Positions 18,197 through 26,709 of a DNA stretch of 64,000 nucleotides are shown here, piece after piece. The position numbers and the translations under genes are program-made. Each line of letters begins with the position of its first letter. The stretch's first letter is position 1. Source of the stretch: Rhodococcus tibetensis (GTDB lineage Bacteria > Actinomycetota > Actinomycetes > Mycobacteriales > Mycobacteriaceae); assembly GCF_024438035.1 (NCBI RefSeq), contig NZ_JANFQF010000022.1:1-64000 (forward strand), given 5' to 3'. The notes under the pieces are model-generated. The model did not search any database, was not told where the DNA came from, and worked only from the letters and a program-made list of their open reading frames with translations.

Positions 18197-18301
18197 ACGA
18201 GTGTCCAGTTGCAGTCGGGCGGGGAATGGGTCAGCGTTGTTGGTGTTCATCACAAGTGGCATTCGTCACCTTGATGATGTACAACTAACGCCATGACCGA
18301 T

Positions 18302-18317
18302 TGTGATCCAGCACACA
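18302..18317. promoter_or_regulatory. Candidate CRP/GlxR-type cAMP-receptor box
   Basis: TGTGATCCAGCACACA matches the 16-bp consensus TGTGA-N6-TCACA in 9 of 10 defined positions. It lies 70 bases upstream of the first of three tiny genes. Binding is not shown. Confidence 0.4.
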
Positions 18318-18387
18318 TCTGGCCGTGACCTCAGGCTACGTCTATTTCCACGCATTTCGATCGGCCCCGACCCGGAAAGGACCCGGC

Positions 18388-18582
18388 GTGCACACCACCC
18401 ACCACACCCCGCTTCCTGACGAGTCGACGACATCGCCGGTGCGCTCAGGCGCATCAATAGCGCTCGGTGCCGCGGCCGCGGCTGCGGCACCCGCCGTGGT
18501 AGTGACCGGATCCGTGCTTCTGGCCGGCGTCGCTGCGCTCGCGACCCTTGCCTGCGTCGCCGCCGCATCGATGATGATCTGA
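18388..18582 (+). CDS. Small hydrophobic membrane peptide
   Basis: 64 residues from GTG 18388, which follows GGAAAGGA with seven bases spacing. A polar N-terminal third (HTTHHTPLPDESTT) is followed by an Ala/Val-rich hydrophobic stretch (about 22-62) long enough for two spans or one helical hairpin; it contains SVLLAGVAALATLACVAAAS. No family is recognised. It is the first of three small genes in a row (18388-18928). It could be a small membrane regulator or a secreted hydrophobic peptide. Confidence 0.5.
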   Translation: MHTTHHTPLPDESTTSPVRSGASIALGAAAAAAAPAVVVTGSVLLAGVAALATLACVAAASMMI

Positions 18583-18629
18583 ACATTACTTCTCACCCAA
18601 ACCATCTCATCGACAGGACACATACATTC

Positions 18630-18803
18630 GTGAGCATTCCCGTTTCAGGATCGACGACCCCACCTGTACGCGCATCGCGCCGGGCGGGGTCGATCTCCAC
18701 CGAGGAAATCAAGTTCCGCATCGAGGCGATGTTCGCCGGTGAACGCTCCGAACCCCGACCGCTTCGGGGTGACTACGCCGCGCCGGAGAGGATGTCGGTA
18801 TGA
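18630..18803 (+). CDS. Small soluble hypothetical protein
   Basis: 57 residues from GTG 18630: a Ser/Thr/Pro/Arg-rich start, then STEEIKFRIEAMFAGE, a predicted amphipathic helix, then an Arg/Pro-rich tail. A weak CAGGACA precedes the start. Its stop overlaps the start of the next small gene (ATGA), which supports real translation. No family is recognised. Confidence 0.5.
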   Translation: MSIPVSGSTTPPVRASRRAGSISTEEIKFRIEAMFAGERSEPRPLRGDYAAPERMSV

Positions 18804-18928
18804 CCAACGTGGCACTGCTGCTGGGCCTGCTCGCCAGCGGAATCGGCGGCCGCGCGGTACTCCAGCGTGTCCTCGCCAAGCCCAGTTCACACCGGACACC
18901 CGGTGCACTGTTCTACCCGAACGGCTGA
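18800..18928 (+). CDS. 42-residue single-span membrane peptide
   Basis: It begins MTNVALLLGLLASGIGGRAV, one short hydrophobic helix with small residues, followed by a basic tail ending ALFYPNG. The ATG overlaps the preceding stop codon and is preceded by GGAGAGG at seven bases, a strong ribosome site. This makes it the best supported of the three tiny genes. Function unknown; possibly a small envelope peptide co-produced with its neighbours. Confidence 0.55.
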   Translation: MTNVALLLGLLASGIGGRAVLQRVLAKPSSHRTPGALFYPNG

Positions 18929-18998
18929 CCCCGCCGGGACACTGAGGGCCAGCGCATTATCGTCAGATCGATGCACCAATGCAGCGACATGACCCGCT

Positions 18999-19036
18999 AT
19001 GCGCAAACATCTGGTAGAAATCAAGCAGAATGCGCA
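18999..19036. promoter_or_regulatory. Two ATGCGCA repeats 31 bp apart upstream of the Lrp/AsnC gene
   Basis: ATGCGCA occurs at 18999-19005 and 19030-19036, each containing the palindrome TGCGCA. The spacing of 31 bases is close to three helical turns, as expected for an octameric Lrp-type protein contacting one face of the DNA. The position, within 75 bases of the start of the Lrp/AsnC gene, suggests autoregulation. Confidence 0.3.
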
Positions 19037-19072
19037 GTGCCCGATGAGTCGTCCAGTGGCATACTCCGCCAT

Positions 19073-19543
19073 ATGACGAGACTCGATCGGACCGACGCCC
19101 GCCTTCTGCTTGCGCTCTGCGACGTACCTCGGGCGACCGGGGTGCAGTTGGCGTCACTGTTGGGCATGGCGCGTAATACGGTGCAGGCAAGGATGTCTCG
19201 TTGGGACGAGCATAAGGTGCTCGCGCCTGTCGATCGCTGCGTCGCGCCCCGAGACCTCGGTTACCCCTTGCAGGCGTTTGTCACTGCGGTCGTCGATCAG
19301 CATCGTCTCGAGGACGTCATCGACCATTTGCGGGACATCGCCGAGGTCACCGAGGTCGTCGGCATCTCCGGGGTGGCGGACCTGCACATCGGTGTGGTGG
19401 CCATCGATGCCGATGATTTGTACCGGGTCGCCGGCCTCATTCTCGCTGTGCCCGGGATCGAGCGCACGACGGTGTCTGTCGCGATGCGCGACGCCATCCC
19501 CTATCGAACCCGTCCCCTACTCGAACGGTTCGCCGGGGAATGA
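19073..19543 (+). CDS. Lrp/AsnC family transcriptional regulator
   Basis: 156 residues, normal for the family. The N-terminal helix-turn-helix is DRTDARLLLALCDVPRATGVQLASLLGMARNTVQARM, and the C-terminal RAM/Lrp ligand domain is VTEVVGISGVADLHIGVVAID and later. I chose ATG 19073 because it matches the family start; an upstream in-frame ATG (18971) would add 34 unrelated residues. There is no ribosome site, so the message may be leaderless. It lies upstream of the alcohol/aldehyde dehydrogenase cluster and may sense an amino acid. Confidence 0.82.
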   Translation: MTRLDRTDARLLLALCDVPRATGVQLASLLGMARNTVQARMSRWDEHKVLAPVDRCVAPRDLGYPLQAFVTAVVDQHRLEDVIDHLRDIAEVTEVVGISGVADLHIGVVAIDADDLYRVAGLILAVPGIERTTVSVAMRDAIPYRTRPLLERFAGE

Positions 19544-19719
19544 ATAGTCGAGGCACTGGTCGAGCAGCCATGACCCCGTGACCTGGCCTGCCTGAATCCG
19601 CTCATGCTGCCGGCTGAGTTGATGATCGCGATGCCCACCGCCGCGCCCGCCCGGTAACAGCAGCCCGTGTCCAGAAATGGAACACGCGGCACCCTTGGTC
19701 GGCTGTGATGCTCGTGACT

Positions 19720-19741
19720 ACGGACGAGATGTGACGTCCGT
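19720..19741. promoter_or_regulatory. Dyad in the alcohol dehydrogenase promoter region
   Basis: ACGGAC and GTCCGT form a perfect 6-bp inverted repeat around a 10-base spacer, ending 9 bases before the ribosome site of the alcohol dehydrogenase gene. It could be an operator for the AcoR-like regulator encoded at 22482 or for another protein. The surrounding 216-base gap (19544-19759) holds no convincing gene. Confidence 0.35.
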
Positions 19742-19759
19742 TACATGAGAGGAGATCAA

Positions 19760-20869
19760 GTGAAGACTCAGGCAGCGATTTTGTGGGAGCGCGGAGGTCC
19801 GTGGACCGTCGAGGAGATCGAACTGGATCCGCCCAAGCACGGTGAAGTGCTTGTCGAGATGGGCGGTAGTGGTTTGTGCCACTCGGACGAGCACGTGCTG
19901 ACCGGTGATCTGCCCTGGCCGCTGCCGATGATTGGTGGACACGAAGGTGCGGGCACCGTCGTCGAGGTCGGTCCCGGTGTCGAGGGTCTGGCTGCGGGCG
20001 ACCGGGTCATCTTCGGGTTCCTCCCCGCGTGTGGACGATGTGCGGCGTGCTCGGCCGGCATGCAGAATTTGTGCGAACTGGGCCAGTACCTCGGTGACGG
20101 CACCCAGATTTCCGATCACACGGCCCGGCATCACGCCCGCGGACAGGACCTGGGTCTGATGTGCCTGCTGGGTACGTTCGCTCAGCACACCGTGGTGAGC
20201 GAGGCCAACTGCATCAAGATCGACGATGACATCGCACTGGACAAGGCCTGCCTGCTCGGCTGCGGCGTCGTCACCGGGTGGGGCTCGGCCGTCTTCACGG
20301 GTGGGGTCCAGCCGGGCGATACCTCCGTGGTCGTCGGTGTCGGCGGCATCGGCATCAACGCGGTCCAAGGCGCGGCGCTGAGCGGATCACAGTATGTCGT
20401 GGCCGTCGACCCGGTGGAGTTCAAGCGCGCCAAGGCCCTCGAATTCGGTGCCACGCATGCGGTCGCCACCAGCGAGGAGGCACAGGCTCTCGTCACGGAT
20501 CTCACGTATGGCCGCGGGGCGAACGTGGTGGTCAACACCATGGGCGTCGGTGACGGTGAGCAGATCGGGGCCAGCCTGGCGATGACCGCGAAACGCGGCA
20601 CCGTGGTGGTGACCAACCTGCACCGCGCGACGGAGGAAACCGTATCGATGAGTGCGCTGGACCTGGTGCTGATGGAAAAGCGCGTGGTCGGTTCACTGTT
20701 CGGTTCCGCGAACCCTCGCCTGCACATCCCCAAGCTGCTCGGCCTGTACCGCAGTGGTCACCTCAAGCTCGACGAACTGGCCACCCGAACCTACAAGCTC
20801 GACGAAATCAATACCGGGTACCAGGACATGCGCGACGGCCGAAACCTCCGCGGCGTCATCACCTTCTGA
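19760..20869 (+). CDS. Zinc-dependent alcohol dehydrogenase, NDMA-dependent/class III-like
   Basis: 369 residues. Catalytic zinc ligands C40, H61 (GGHEGAG) and C168 and structural zinc ligands C91, C94, C97, C105 (CGRCAACSAGMQNLC) are all present; the Rossmann motif is GVGGIG (193-198) with D217 selecting NAD. The pattern resembles actinobacterial NDMA-dependent alcohol dehydrogenases, which keep a tightly bound cofactor and oxidise primary alcohols. GTG 19760 is preferred over ATG 19745 because the ribosome site GAGAGGAG lies between them. It is followed after 29 bases by an aldehyde dehydrogenase, forming an alcohol-to-acid pathway. Confidence 0.88.
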   Translation: MKTQAAILWERGGPWTVEEIELDPPKHGEVLVEMGGSGLCHSDEHVLTGDLPWPLPMIGGHEGAGTVVEVGPGVEGLAAGDRVIFGFLPACGRCAACSAGMQNLCELGQYLGDGTQISDHTARHHARGQDLGLMCLLGTFAQHTVVSEANCIKIDDDIALDKACLLGCGVVTGWGSAVFTGGVQPGDTSVVVGVGGIGINAVQGAALSGSQYVVAVDPVEFKRAKALEFGATHAVATSEEAQALVTDLTYGRGANVVVNTMGVGDGEQIGASLAMTAKRGTVVVTNLHRATEETVSMSALDLVLMEKRVVGSLFGSANPRLHIPKLLGLYRSGHLKLDELATRTYKLDEINTGYQDMRDGRNLRGVITF

Positions 20870-20898
20870 CCTTTCTCGACGACATCAAGGGACATTCC

Positions 20899-22347
20899 AT
20901 GGACGTGCACTACGACTCTCTCTTCATCGGCGGCGACTGGGTTACGCCCTCGTCGAGTCAGCGGATCACCGCTGTCTCGGCCAGTACCGAGGAGGTGATC
21001 GGCTCGGTACCCGAGGCCCAGGACGCCGACATCGACGCCGCCGTTGCCGCCGCCCGCCGCGCTTTCGACGACCCGGCCGGGTGGGCGCACTGGGCTCCGG
21101 CCGACCGCGCCACCGCCATGGAACGCCTCGCCGACGCACTCGAGCGCCGCGCCGAGGACGTCGTGCAGCGAGTCAGTTCCCAGAACGGCATGCCCGTCGC
21201 CGTGGCCCGGCAACTCGAAGGCGCGTTCCCGGTAATCCTGCTGCGCTACTACGCCGGTCTGGCCCGCGAGACCGCCACCGAGGAGACCCGCCCCGGACTG
21301 CTCGGCGGTAACACCCTGGTCCGCCGCGAACCGATCGGTGTGGTCGGGGCGATCGTGCCGTGGAACTTCCCTCAGACTCTGGCCGCGTTCAAGTACGCTC
21401 CCGCGCTGGCTGCCGGTTGCACGCTGGTGATCAAGCCGTCACCGGAGACCGTCCTCGACAGCTACATTTTTGCCGAGGCCGTGGCCGAGGCCGGGATTCC
21501 CGCCGGAGTGGTCAACATCGTCCCCGGTGGCCGCGACGCCGGCGCGTACCTGGTCGCGCATCCGGGTGTGGACAAGATCAGCTTCACCGGTTCCACCGCC
21601 GCGGGCCGGTCCATTGGTGAGGTGTGCGGCCGACTGCTGCGGCCGGTGACCCTGGAACTGGGCGGCAAGTCCGCCGCGATCATCCTCGACGACGCCAGTC
21701 TGAACTTGCAGGAGGTGGCCGAGAAGCTGTTCACTGCAACACTTCTCAACAACGGACAAACCTGTTTCCTTGGGACGCGGGTGCTGGCGCCGCGGTCGCG
21801 GTACTCCGAGATCGTCGATCTGTTCACCGATTTCGCGGGAGCTATGAAGGTCGGTGACGCGCTGGACGAGACCACGCAGATCGGTCCGATGGCCACCGCG
21901 GCGCAGCGCGAGCGCGTCGAGCGGTACATCGCCAAGGGTCGCGGTGACGGTGCCCGCGTCACCATCGGCGGCGGCAGGCCCGTGGACCGCGACAGGGGGT
22001 GGTTCGTCGAGCCGACGATCTTCGCCGACGTCGACAACAACCACACCATCGCCCAGGAAGAGATCTTCGGCCCGGTGCTGGCCGTGATTCCGTACGGCGG
22101 CGACGACGAGGCGATCCGCATCGCCAACGACTCCGACTACGGCCTCGGCGGAACCGTGTGGACCGGCGACCACGACCGGGGGCTCGCGTTGGCGAAGCGG
22201 GTGCAGACCGGCACCATCGGCGTCAACACCTACCTCCCCGAACCCACCGCTCCCTTCGGCGGCGTCAAAGCCAGCGGTCTCGGCCGTGAACTCGGTCCGG
22301 AAGCCCTGTCCAACTACCAGGAACTGAAATCCGTGTACTTGGGATGA
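20899..22347 (+). CDS. NAD(P)-dependent aldehyde dehydrogenase
   Basis: 482 residues with the full ALDH set: VPWNFPQT, K179 in VIKPSPET, FTGSTAAGR (229-237), the general base E253 in LELGGKS and the nucleophile C289 in NNGQTCFLG, and the C-terminal EEIFGPVLAVIPY. Length is normal. The ATG is preceded by AAGGGA. It should oxidise the aldehyde made by the upstream alcohol dehydrogenase; the natural alcohol is unknown. Confidence 0.92.
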   Translation: MDVHYDSLFIGGDWVTPSSSQRITAVSASTEEVIGSVPEAQDADIDAAVAAARRAFDDPAGWAHWAPADRATAMERLADALERRAEDVVQRVSSQNGMPVAVARQLEGAFPVILLRYYAGLARETATEETRPGLLGGNTLVRREPIGVVGAIVPWNFPQTLAAFKYAPALAAGCTLVIKPSPETVLDSYIFAEAVAEAGIPAGVVNIVPGGRDAGAYLVAHPGVDKISFTGSTAAGRSIGEVCGRLLRPVTLELGGKSAAIILDDASLNLQEVAEKLFTATLLNNGQTCFLGTRVLAPRSRYSEIVDLFTDFAGAMKVGDALDETTQIGPMATAAQRERVERYIAKGRGDGARVTIGGGRPVDRDRGWFVEPTIFADVDNNHTIAQEEIFGPVLAVIPYGGDDEAIRIANDSDYGLGGTVWTGDHDRGLALAKRVQTGTIGVNTYLPEPTAPFGGVKASGLGRELGPEALSNYQELKSVYLG

Positions 22348-22481
22348 TGCAGTTTCGCCCCGGCGGGTCAGGGCCGGACGAGGTTACGACCGGTCGCCTC
22401 GATCCGCCGGGGTGTAGGGGAACTAGGGAGTCGAACGTAGACTCGCAAGTGCGTGACACGGTGTGGAAGGACGTCGAGACC

Positions 22482-24092
22482 ATGACCGAACTCGACAATT
22501 CGTCACGACCACTCATCGCGCAGTCCTGGCAACGAGTGGCGATGAGCGGACTGTATCCGGGAGCGTCCGTCGACGATGCCGCGATCGAGGAAGTCGACAG
22601 GCGCAGCCGGCTGATGGTCGCTGCCGCACCGGTGCTCGACGAAATGGCCGGTGAACTCGAGGGATCCGGTTTCGCCGTCATCCTCGCCGACCGTAATGCA
22701 CGTCTGGTCGATCTCCGCTACGGCGAACGGCGCCTGCAACCCAAACTCGAGAAGGTCGGCGCCGTGGAGGGCCGCCGATTCCTCGAGGAAACCACAGGTA
22801 CCAACTCGATCGCCACCGCCTTCGAGCTACGCCGGGGCCTCGCGGTCCGCGGCGAGGAGCACTACATCGAGGCCCTCAAGAGGTTCAGCTGTTACGGCCA
22901 GCCCGTGCTCAACCCGGTGACCCGCCGGATCGAGGGTGTCCTCGACATCACCTGTTTGAACGAGGACGACAGCCCGTTGCTCGCGCCTTTCGTGATTCGT
23001 TCGGCGCGTCAGATCGGTGAGCGGTTGCTCGAAGAATCCCGCCAGGCCGAACAGCGAATCTTCCGCAGTTTCCAGGATGCGACCGTACGTGCCCGCAACC
23101 GCCCGGTGATCGCCATCGGGGACGACATTCTCCTCGCGAACACAGCCGCGATTCAAATCCTCGAACCGGCCGATCACGCCCTCCTTCGTGCGTTGGCGAT
23201 AGACGCGCCGATGGACCGGGAGGTGACTCGCGACATCGATTTGTCGACGGGCAGGCTGTCGGCGTCGGTCCTGCGGATTCCCGGAAGCGGAGCGGCTCTC
23301 TTCACCCTCGACGAACCACTCACCCGTTCGAAGACGCTGCAGCCGGGGCCGGTCGCGTCGATCGGGTCGGTCCTCATCACTGGTGAGCCGGGCTCTGGTC
23401 ACACGACAGCCGCCCGCGCGGTTGCCGACGAGCAGGCCGTCTGGTTCGACGCTGCACAGGTCTCGGAGTGGGGTGAGCGACAATGGGCCGAGCAGCTCCG
23501 GCGGCAGCTCGACCAAAGCCGATGCGTCGTAGTCGAAGCGATCGAATTTCTCCCACCCGCGCTCGCCAGGCGGGCTGCAGAATACCTACGCTCGGCGCGA
23601 GCGAGGGTCATCGTCACCAGCGCGCCGGTCGACGAGCTGCCCCCAGAGCACGCCGCACTCGTCGCACACTGCACGGAGAGAATCGAGCTCGCGCCGCTGC
23701 GTCACCGCCGCGCCGACATCCCCGGACTCGTGAAGAAGATGCTCGACGACCTCGGTACAGCGACGCAAGTGCGTTTCACACCGGCAGCGCTCGAAGCTCT
23801 TGCCGGGCAACAGTGGGCGGGGAACTTACGCGAACTGCACACCGCCGTGACAACGATAAGCACCTCTCGGAGCGCGGGGGATATCACCGTGAGCGACCTG
23901 CCGGAGCAGTACCGTGGCAGGCTGACCCGACCGCTCACAGCACTCGAGCAGGCCGAACGTGATGCAGTCGTCAAGGCGCTCAAGGACTTCAAAGGAAATA
24001 AGAAGGCTGCCGCCCAGCAGCTGGGAATCAGTCGCACCACCCTGTACCGCGTTATCCGCTCATACGGAATCGTCACCACGCCCACTCGATAG
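22482..24092 (+). CDS. AcoR-like GAF/AAA/Fis transcriptional regulator with degenerate ATPase domain
   Basis: 536 residues. It has an N-terminal SQSWQR-like start (PLIAQSWQRVAMSGLYPG), a GAF-type sensory region with ETTGTNSIATAFELRRGLAV, and a central AAA-like domain. The C-terminal Fis helix-turn-helix is FKGNKKAAAQQLGISRTTLY. The central domain is reduced: the Walker A reads GEPGSGHTT with His307 in place of Lys, and there is no GAFTGA sigma-54 contact motif. Actinobacteria lack sigma-54, and AcoR/MimR-type regulators there often keep this architecture. It most likely controls the alcohol/aldehyde dehydrogenase pair. ATG 22482 chosen; the frame is open 138 bases further up. Confidence 0.83.
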   Translation: MTELDNSSRPLIAQSWQRVAMSGLYPGASVDDAAIEEVDRRSRLMVAAAPVLDEMAGELEGSGFAVILADRNARLVDLRYGERRLQPKLEKVGAVEGRRFLEETTGTNSIATAFELRRGLAVRGEEHYIEALKRFSCYGQPVLNPVTRRIEGVLDITCLNEDDSPLLAPFVIRSARQIGERLLEESRQAEQRIFRSFQDATVRARNRPVIAIGDDILLANTAAIQILEPADHALLRALAIDAPMDREVTRDIDLSTGRLSASVLRIPGSGAALFTLDEPLTRSKTLQPGPVASIGSVLITGEPGSGHTTAARAVADEQAVWFDAAQVSEWGERQWAEQLRRQLDQSRCVVVEAIEFLPPALARRAAEYLRSARARVIVTSAPVDELPPEHAALVAHCTERIELAPLRHRRADIPGLVKKMLDDLGTATQVRFTPAALEALAGQQWAGNLRELHTAVTTISTSRSAGDITVSDLPEQYRGRLTRPLTALEQAERDAVVKALKDFKGNKKAAAQQLGISRTTLYRVIRSYGIVTTPTR

Positions 24093-24123
24093 GCGGAACG
24101 ATTCGCACCTCGAGGAGATCACA

Positions 24124-24936
24124 TTGCCTACCCTTACAGTTCACGGCGCGACCCTGCATTACCGGGAAGTCGGTGAGGGCCCCGTCCTCGTTCTGGTCCA
24201 TGGCTCGGCCACCGACTCGACCACGTGGGAGGGTGTCCTCGACGACCTCGCCCGGGATCACCGGGTCATCGTCTACGACCGGCGAGGATACGGAGAGTCC
24301 CGGCACAAGCCGGTGCGAGATCACCGAATCCACGCGCGAGACCTGGAAGCCGTGCTCGAGCGGGTAGTCGAAGAACCCGCGAAGGTTGTCGGTTGGAGTT
24401 CCGGTGGGAACATCGTGCTCGCCACGGCCGCCCGCAGACCTGAACTCTTCCGAGAACTCGTCATAGTAGAAGCACCCTTTCACGGCCTGCGGTACGCCGA
24501 TCGATCGGTTCTGGCTGCTGGGTTGCGGTTGAAGCTGAACCAGGTGAGAGGCCGGCCCCTCGAGGCGGCTGAGGTCTTCTTTCGCTTCGCCACCACCTTG
24601 CAGTCGGGCGGCAACAGCTATGACATGGCCGACGATGCGGTTCGGTCGAACATCCGGCGTAACTCCACCCCGGTACTGGCGGAATGGGACCCGCATCCGT
24701 TCGGCGTCATGGCCGAGCACGTGCCGCTCGACGCGATAGTGGACCTGCCGGTTCCGATCACCTGGATCCTCGGAGCGGAGAGCTCCCCGTGGATGACCGG
24801 CCTCCACAAACGTATCATTCGGCGGCGGAGCAACATTCACACAATCACGGTGGAAGGAGCCGGTCACCTGGTTCATATAGAACGTCCCACCGAGTTCGTC
24901 GCCGCTGTGCGGTCGACGGCACGAATGACTCAGTGA
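24124..24936 (+). CDS. Alpha/beta hydrolase
   Basis: 270 residues from TTG 24124, chosen because GAGGAG lies six bases before it and no ATG fits the family start. The fold is clear: LVLVHGSATDSTTW (oxyanion loop), YDRRGYGESR, the nucleophile elbow VVGWSSGGNIVL and the catalytic His in GAGHLVHIERP. The acid residue is not certain. It begins 31 bases after the regulator gene and probably belongs to the same transcript. The 3' end overlaps the convergent ABC permease gene by seven bases. Confidence 0.85.
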   Translation: MPTLTVHGATLHYREVGEGPVLVLVHGSATDSTTWEGVLDDLARDHRVIVYDRRGYGESRHKPVRDHRIHARDLEAVLERVVEEPAKVVGWSSGGNIVLATAARRPELFRELVIVEAPFHGLRYADRSVLAAGLRLKLNQVRGRPLEAAEVFFRFATTLQSGGNSYDMADDAVRSNIRRNSTPVLAEWDPHPFGVMAEHVPLDAIVDLPVPITWILGAESSPWMTGLHKRIIRRRSNIHTITVEGAGHLVHIERPTEFVAAVRSTARMTQ

Positions 24937-25721
24937 GCTGTTCGACGGACGTACAACCTTCTGGCCCACAAGTAGGAGAGTGCCGCGATCGCGACGCTCC
25001 ATCCGATGGCCAGCACGGCGTTGTTGCCGATGGGGCCGCCCAGTAGAAGCCCGCGCAGTGTTTCGATGACCGGGCTGAACGGCTGGTACTCGGCGAACCA
25101 GCGGAGTCCCACCGGCATCGAATCCGTAGGGACGAAGCCGCTTCCGAGGAATGGGAGCAGCACCAGGACCATGGGCAGATTGCTTGCCGTCTCCACGCTC
25201 TTCGACACGAGGCCGAGCGCGACGGACAACCAGACGAGCGCGAAGGTGATCATCGCGAGTACGCCGACCGCGGCGGTCCACTCGACCAATCCGGCGGTGG
25301 GCCGAAACCCGATGAGCACCGCGACGCCGATGACGACGCCCAGACTCAGCGCCGCTTGAATCAGGCTGCCGAGCACGTGCCCGGTCAGCACCGAGGCGCG
25401 AGCGATGGCCATGGTGCGGAACCTCGCGATGATGCCCTCGGTCATGTCCATGGCCACCGAAATCGCTGTGCCCTGAGCCGTACTGGCGATGGTCATCAGG
25501 ATAATCCCCGGCGTGACGTAGTCGACGTAGGCGGCTCGCCCGCCGCCTGGTGCGCCGAGTCCTGTTCCCAGGGTGCCACCGAAAACGTACACGAACAGGA
25601 GTAGGAGAATGATGGGCATGCCGACGAGCATCACGGTCATCGATGGGTAGCGCACCAGGTGCCGGAGATTGCGGCGCAGCATGGTCGCCGAATCGCTTAC
25701 GGTCAGCGAGAGAGTAGTCAC
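24930..25721 (-). CDS. ABC-2 type transporter permease
   Basis: 263 residues with six hydrophobic segments in the ABC-2 (DrrB-like) arrangement, beginning LRRNLRHLVRYPSMTVML with the elbow helix and including a conserved DMTEGIIARFRTMAIARASVL cytoplasmic loop. It exports lipids, drugs or glycolipids together with the ATPase encoded just upstream; the two genes overlap by four bases (ATGA). It is the last gene of the four-gene minus-strand operon. Confidence 0.88.
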   Translation of the reverse strand: MTTLSLTVSDSATMLRRNLRHLVRYPSMTVMLVGMPIILLLLFVYVFGGTLGTGLGAPGGGRAAYVDYVTPGIILMTIASTAQGTAISVAMDMTEGIIARFRTMAIARASVLTGHVLGSLIQAALSLGVVIGVAVLIGFRPTAGLVEWTAAVGVLAMITFALVWLSVALGLVSKSVETASNLPMVLVLLPFLGSGFVPTDSMPVGLRWFAEYQPFSPVIETLRGLLLGGPIGNNAVLAIGWSVAIAALSYLWARRLYVRRTAH

Positions 25722-26680
25722 TGCAGGGTCTCCTTCTGATGGTTCGGGCTGCCGGTCAGTGCGAGGAACACGTCGTCGAGGTCGGGTGTGTGTACGGAAA
25801 GCGCTGCGCGGTAGATCGATTCGGCACTCAGTCGCGCGAGAAGGGTCTGCAGCGACTGCACGCTACCGTCGCTCGGAAGTTGCAAGGTGAGCGCATCCGC
25901 GTCGTGTGTCGCGTCGCCGAGAACGCTCGCCGCTGTCTCGAACGAATCCACGTCGGCGAACTGCAGGACGACGTGACCGCCCGGTACGAGCCGCTTCAGT
26001 TCAGCCGGAGTGCCTTCTGCCACGAGCTTTCCGTGGTCGAGGAGTGCGATGCGATCGGCGAGCCGGTCTGCCTCCTCCAGATACTGGGTGGTGAGAAGAA
26101 TCGTGATGCCGTCGTCCACCAGGTCGCGGATGATCTGCCAGAGGGTGCGGCGACTACGCGGGTCCAACCCAGTGGTCGGCTCGTCCAGGAAGATGACGCG
26201 TGGGCTGCCCACCAGGGTCATCGCGAGATCGAGTCGCCGCCGCATCCCCCCGGAGTAGCTTCCCGCCGGCCGGGTGCGGGCCTCCGTGAGGTCGAACTGC
26301 TCCAGGAGTTCGGTAGTGCGCCGTCGTCCTTCCCCACGGCCCAGGTGGTGCAGGTCGGCCATCAGGATCAGGTTCTCTTCCCCGGTGAGCAGATTGTCGA
26401 CTGCGGAGAACTGGCCGGTGACACCGATCGCTGCCCGCACCGAATCCGGTTCACGAACCAGATCGTGTCCCGCCACTCGGATGTCGCCGGCGTCCGCATC
26501 GATCAAGGTGGAGAGGATGTTGACGGTGGTGGTCTTGCCGGCACCGTTGGGTCCGAGGAGTGCAAACACCGTTCCCTCCGCGATGGTGAGGTCGATGCCG
26601 TCGAGGACGACTGTGTCGCCGTAGGACTTTCGAAGCCCGATTGCCGAGATGGCTGGGCGTGTGGAAACTGCGGTTGTCAT
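25718..26680 (-). CDS. ABC transporter ATP-binding protein (DrrA-like)
   Basis: 320 residues. Walker A GPNGAGKTTT, signature YSGGMRRRLDLAM, Walker B VIFLDEPTTGLD and the H-loop region (TTQYLEEADRLADR, with Gln in place of the usual His) identify a daunorubicin-resistance-type exporter ATPase, including the DrrA-like C-terminal region ending DLDDVFLALTG. The ATG follows GAAAGGAAG. The partner is the overlapping permease. Natural cargo is unknown; these pairs are often named for drug resistance without proof. Confidence 0.9.
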   Translation of the reverse strand: MTTAVSTRPAISAIGLRKSYGDTVVLDGIDLTIAEGTVFALLGPNGAGKTTTVNILSTLIDADAGDIRVAGHDLVREPDSVRAAIGVTGQFSAVDNLLTGEENLILMADLHHLGRGEGRRRTTELLEQFDLTEARTRPAGSYSGGMRRRLDLAMTLVGSPRVIFLDEPTTGLDPRSRRTLWQIIRDLVDDGITILLTTQYLEEADRLADRIALLDHGKLVAEGTPAELKRLVPGGHVVLQFADVDSFETAASVLGDATHDADALTLQLPSDGSVQSLQTLLARLSAESIYRAALSVHTPDLDDVFLALTGSPNHQKETLQ

Positions 26681-26709
26681 TGCGCTTCCTTTCGAGGTGC
26701 TTCCGGGGC

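Noticed and set aside
19544-19759. Possible gene between the Lrp/AsnC and alcohol dehydrogenase genes
   Set aside because: The frames on both strands lack ribosome sites and protein-like composition; the region is more likely promoter.
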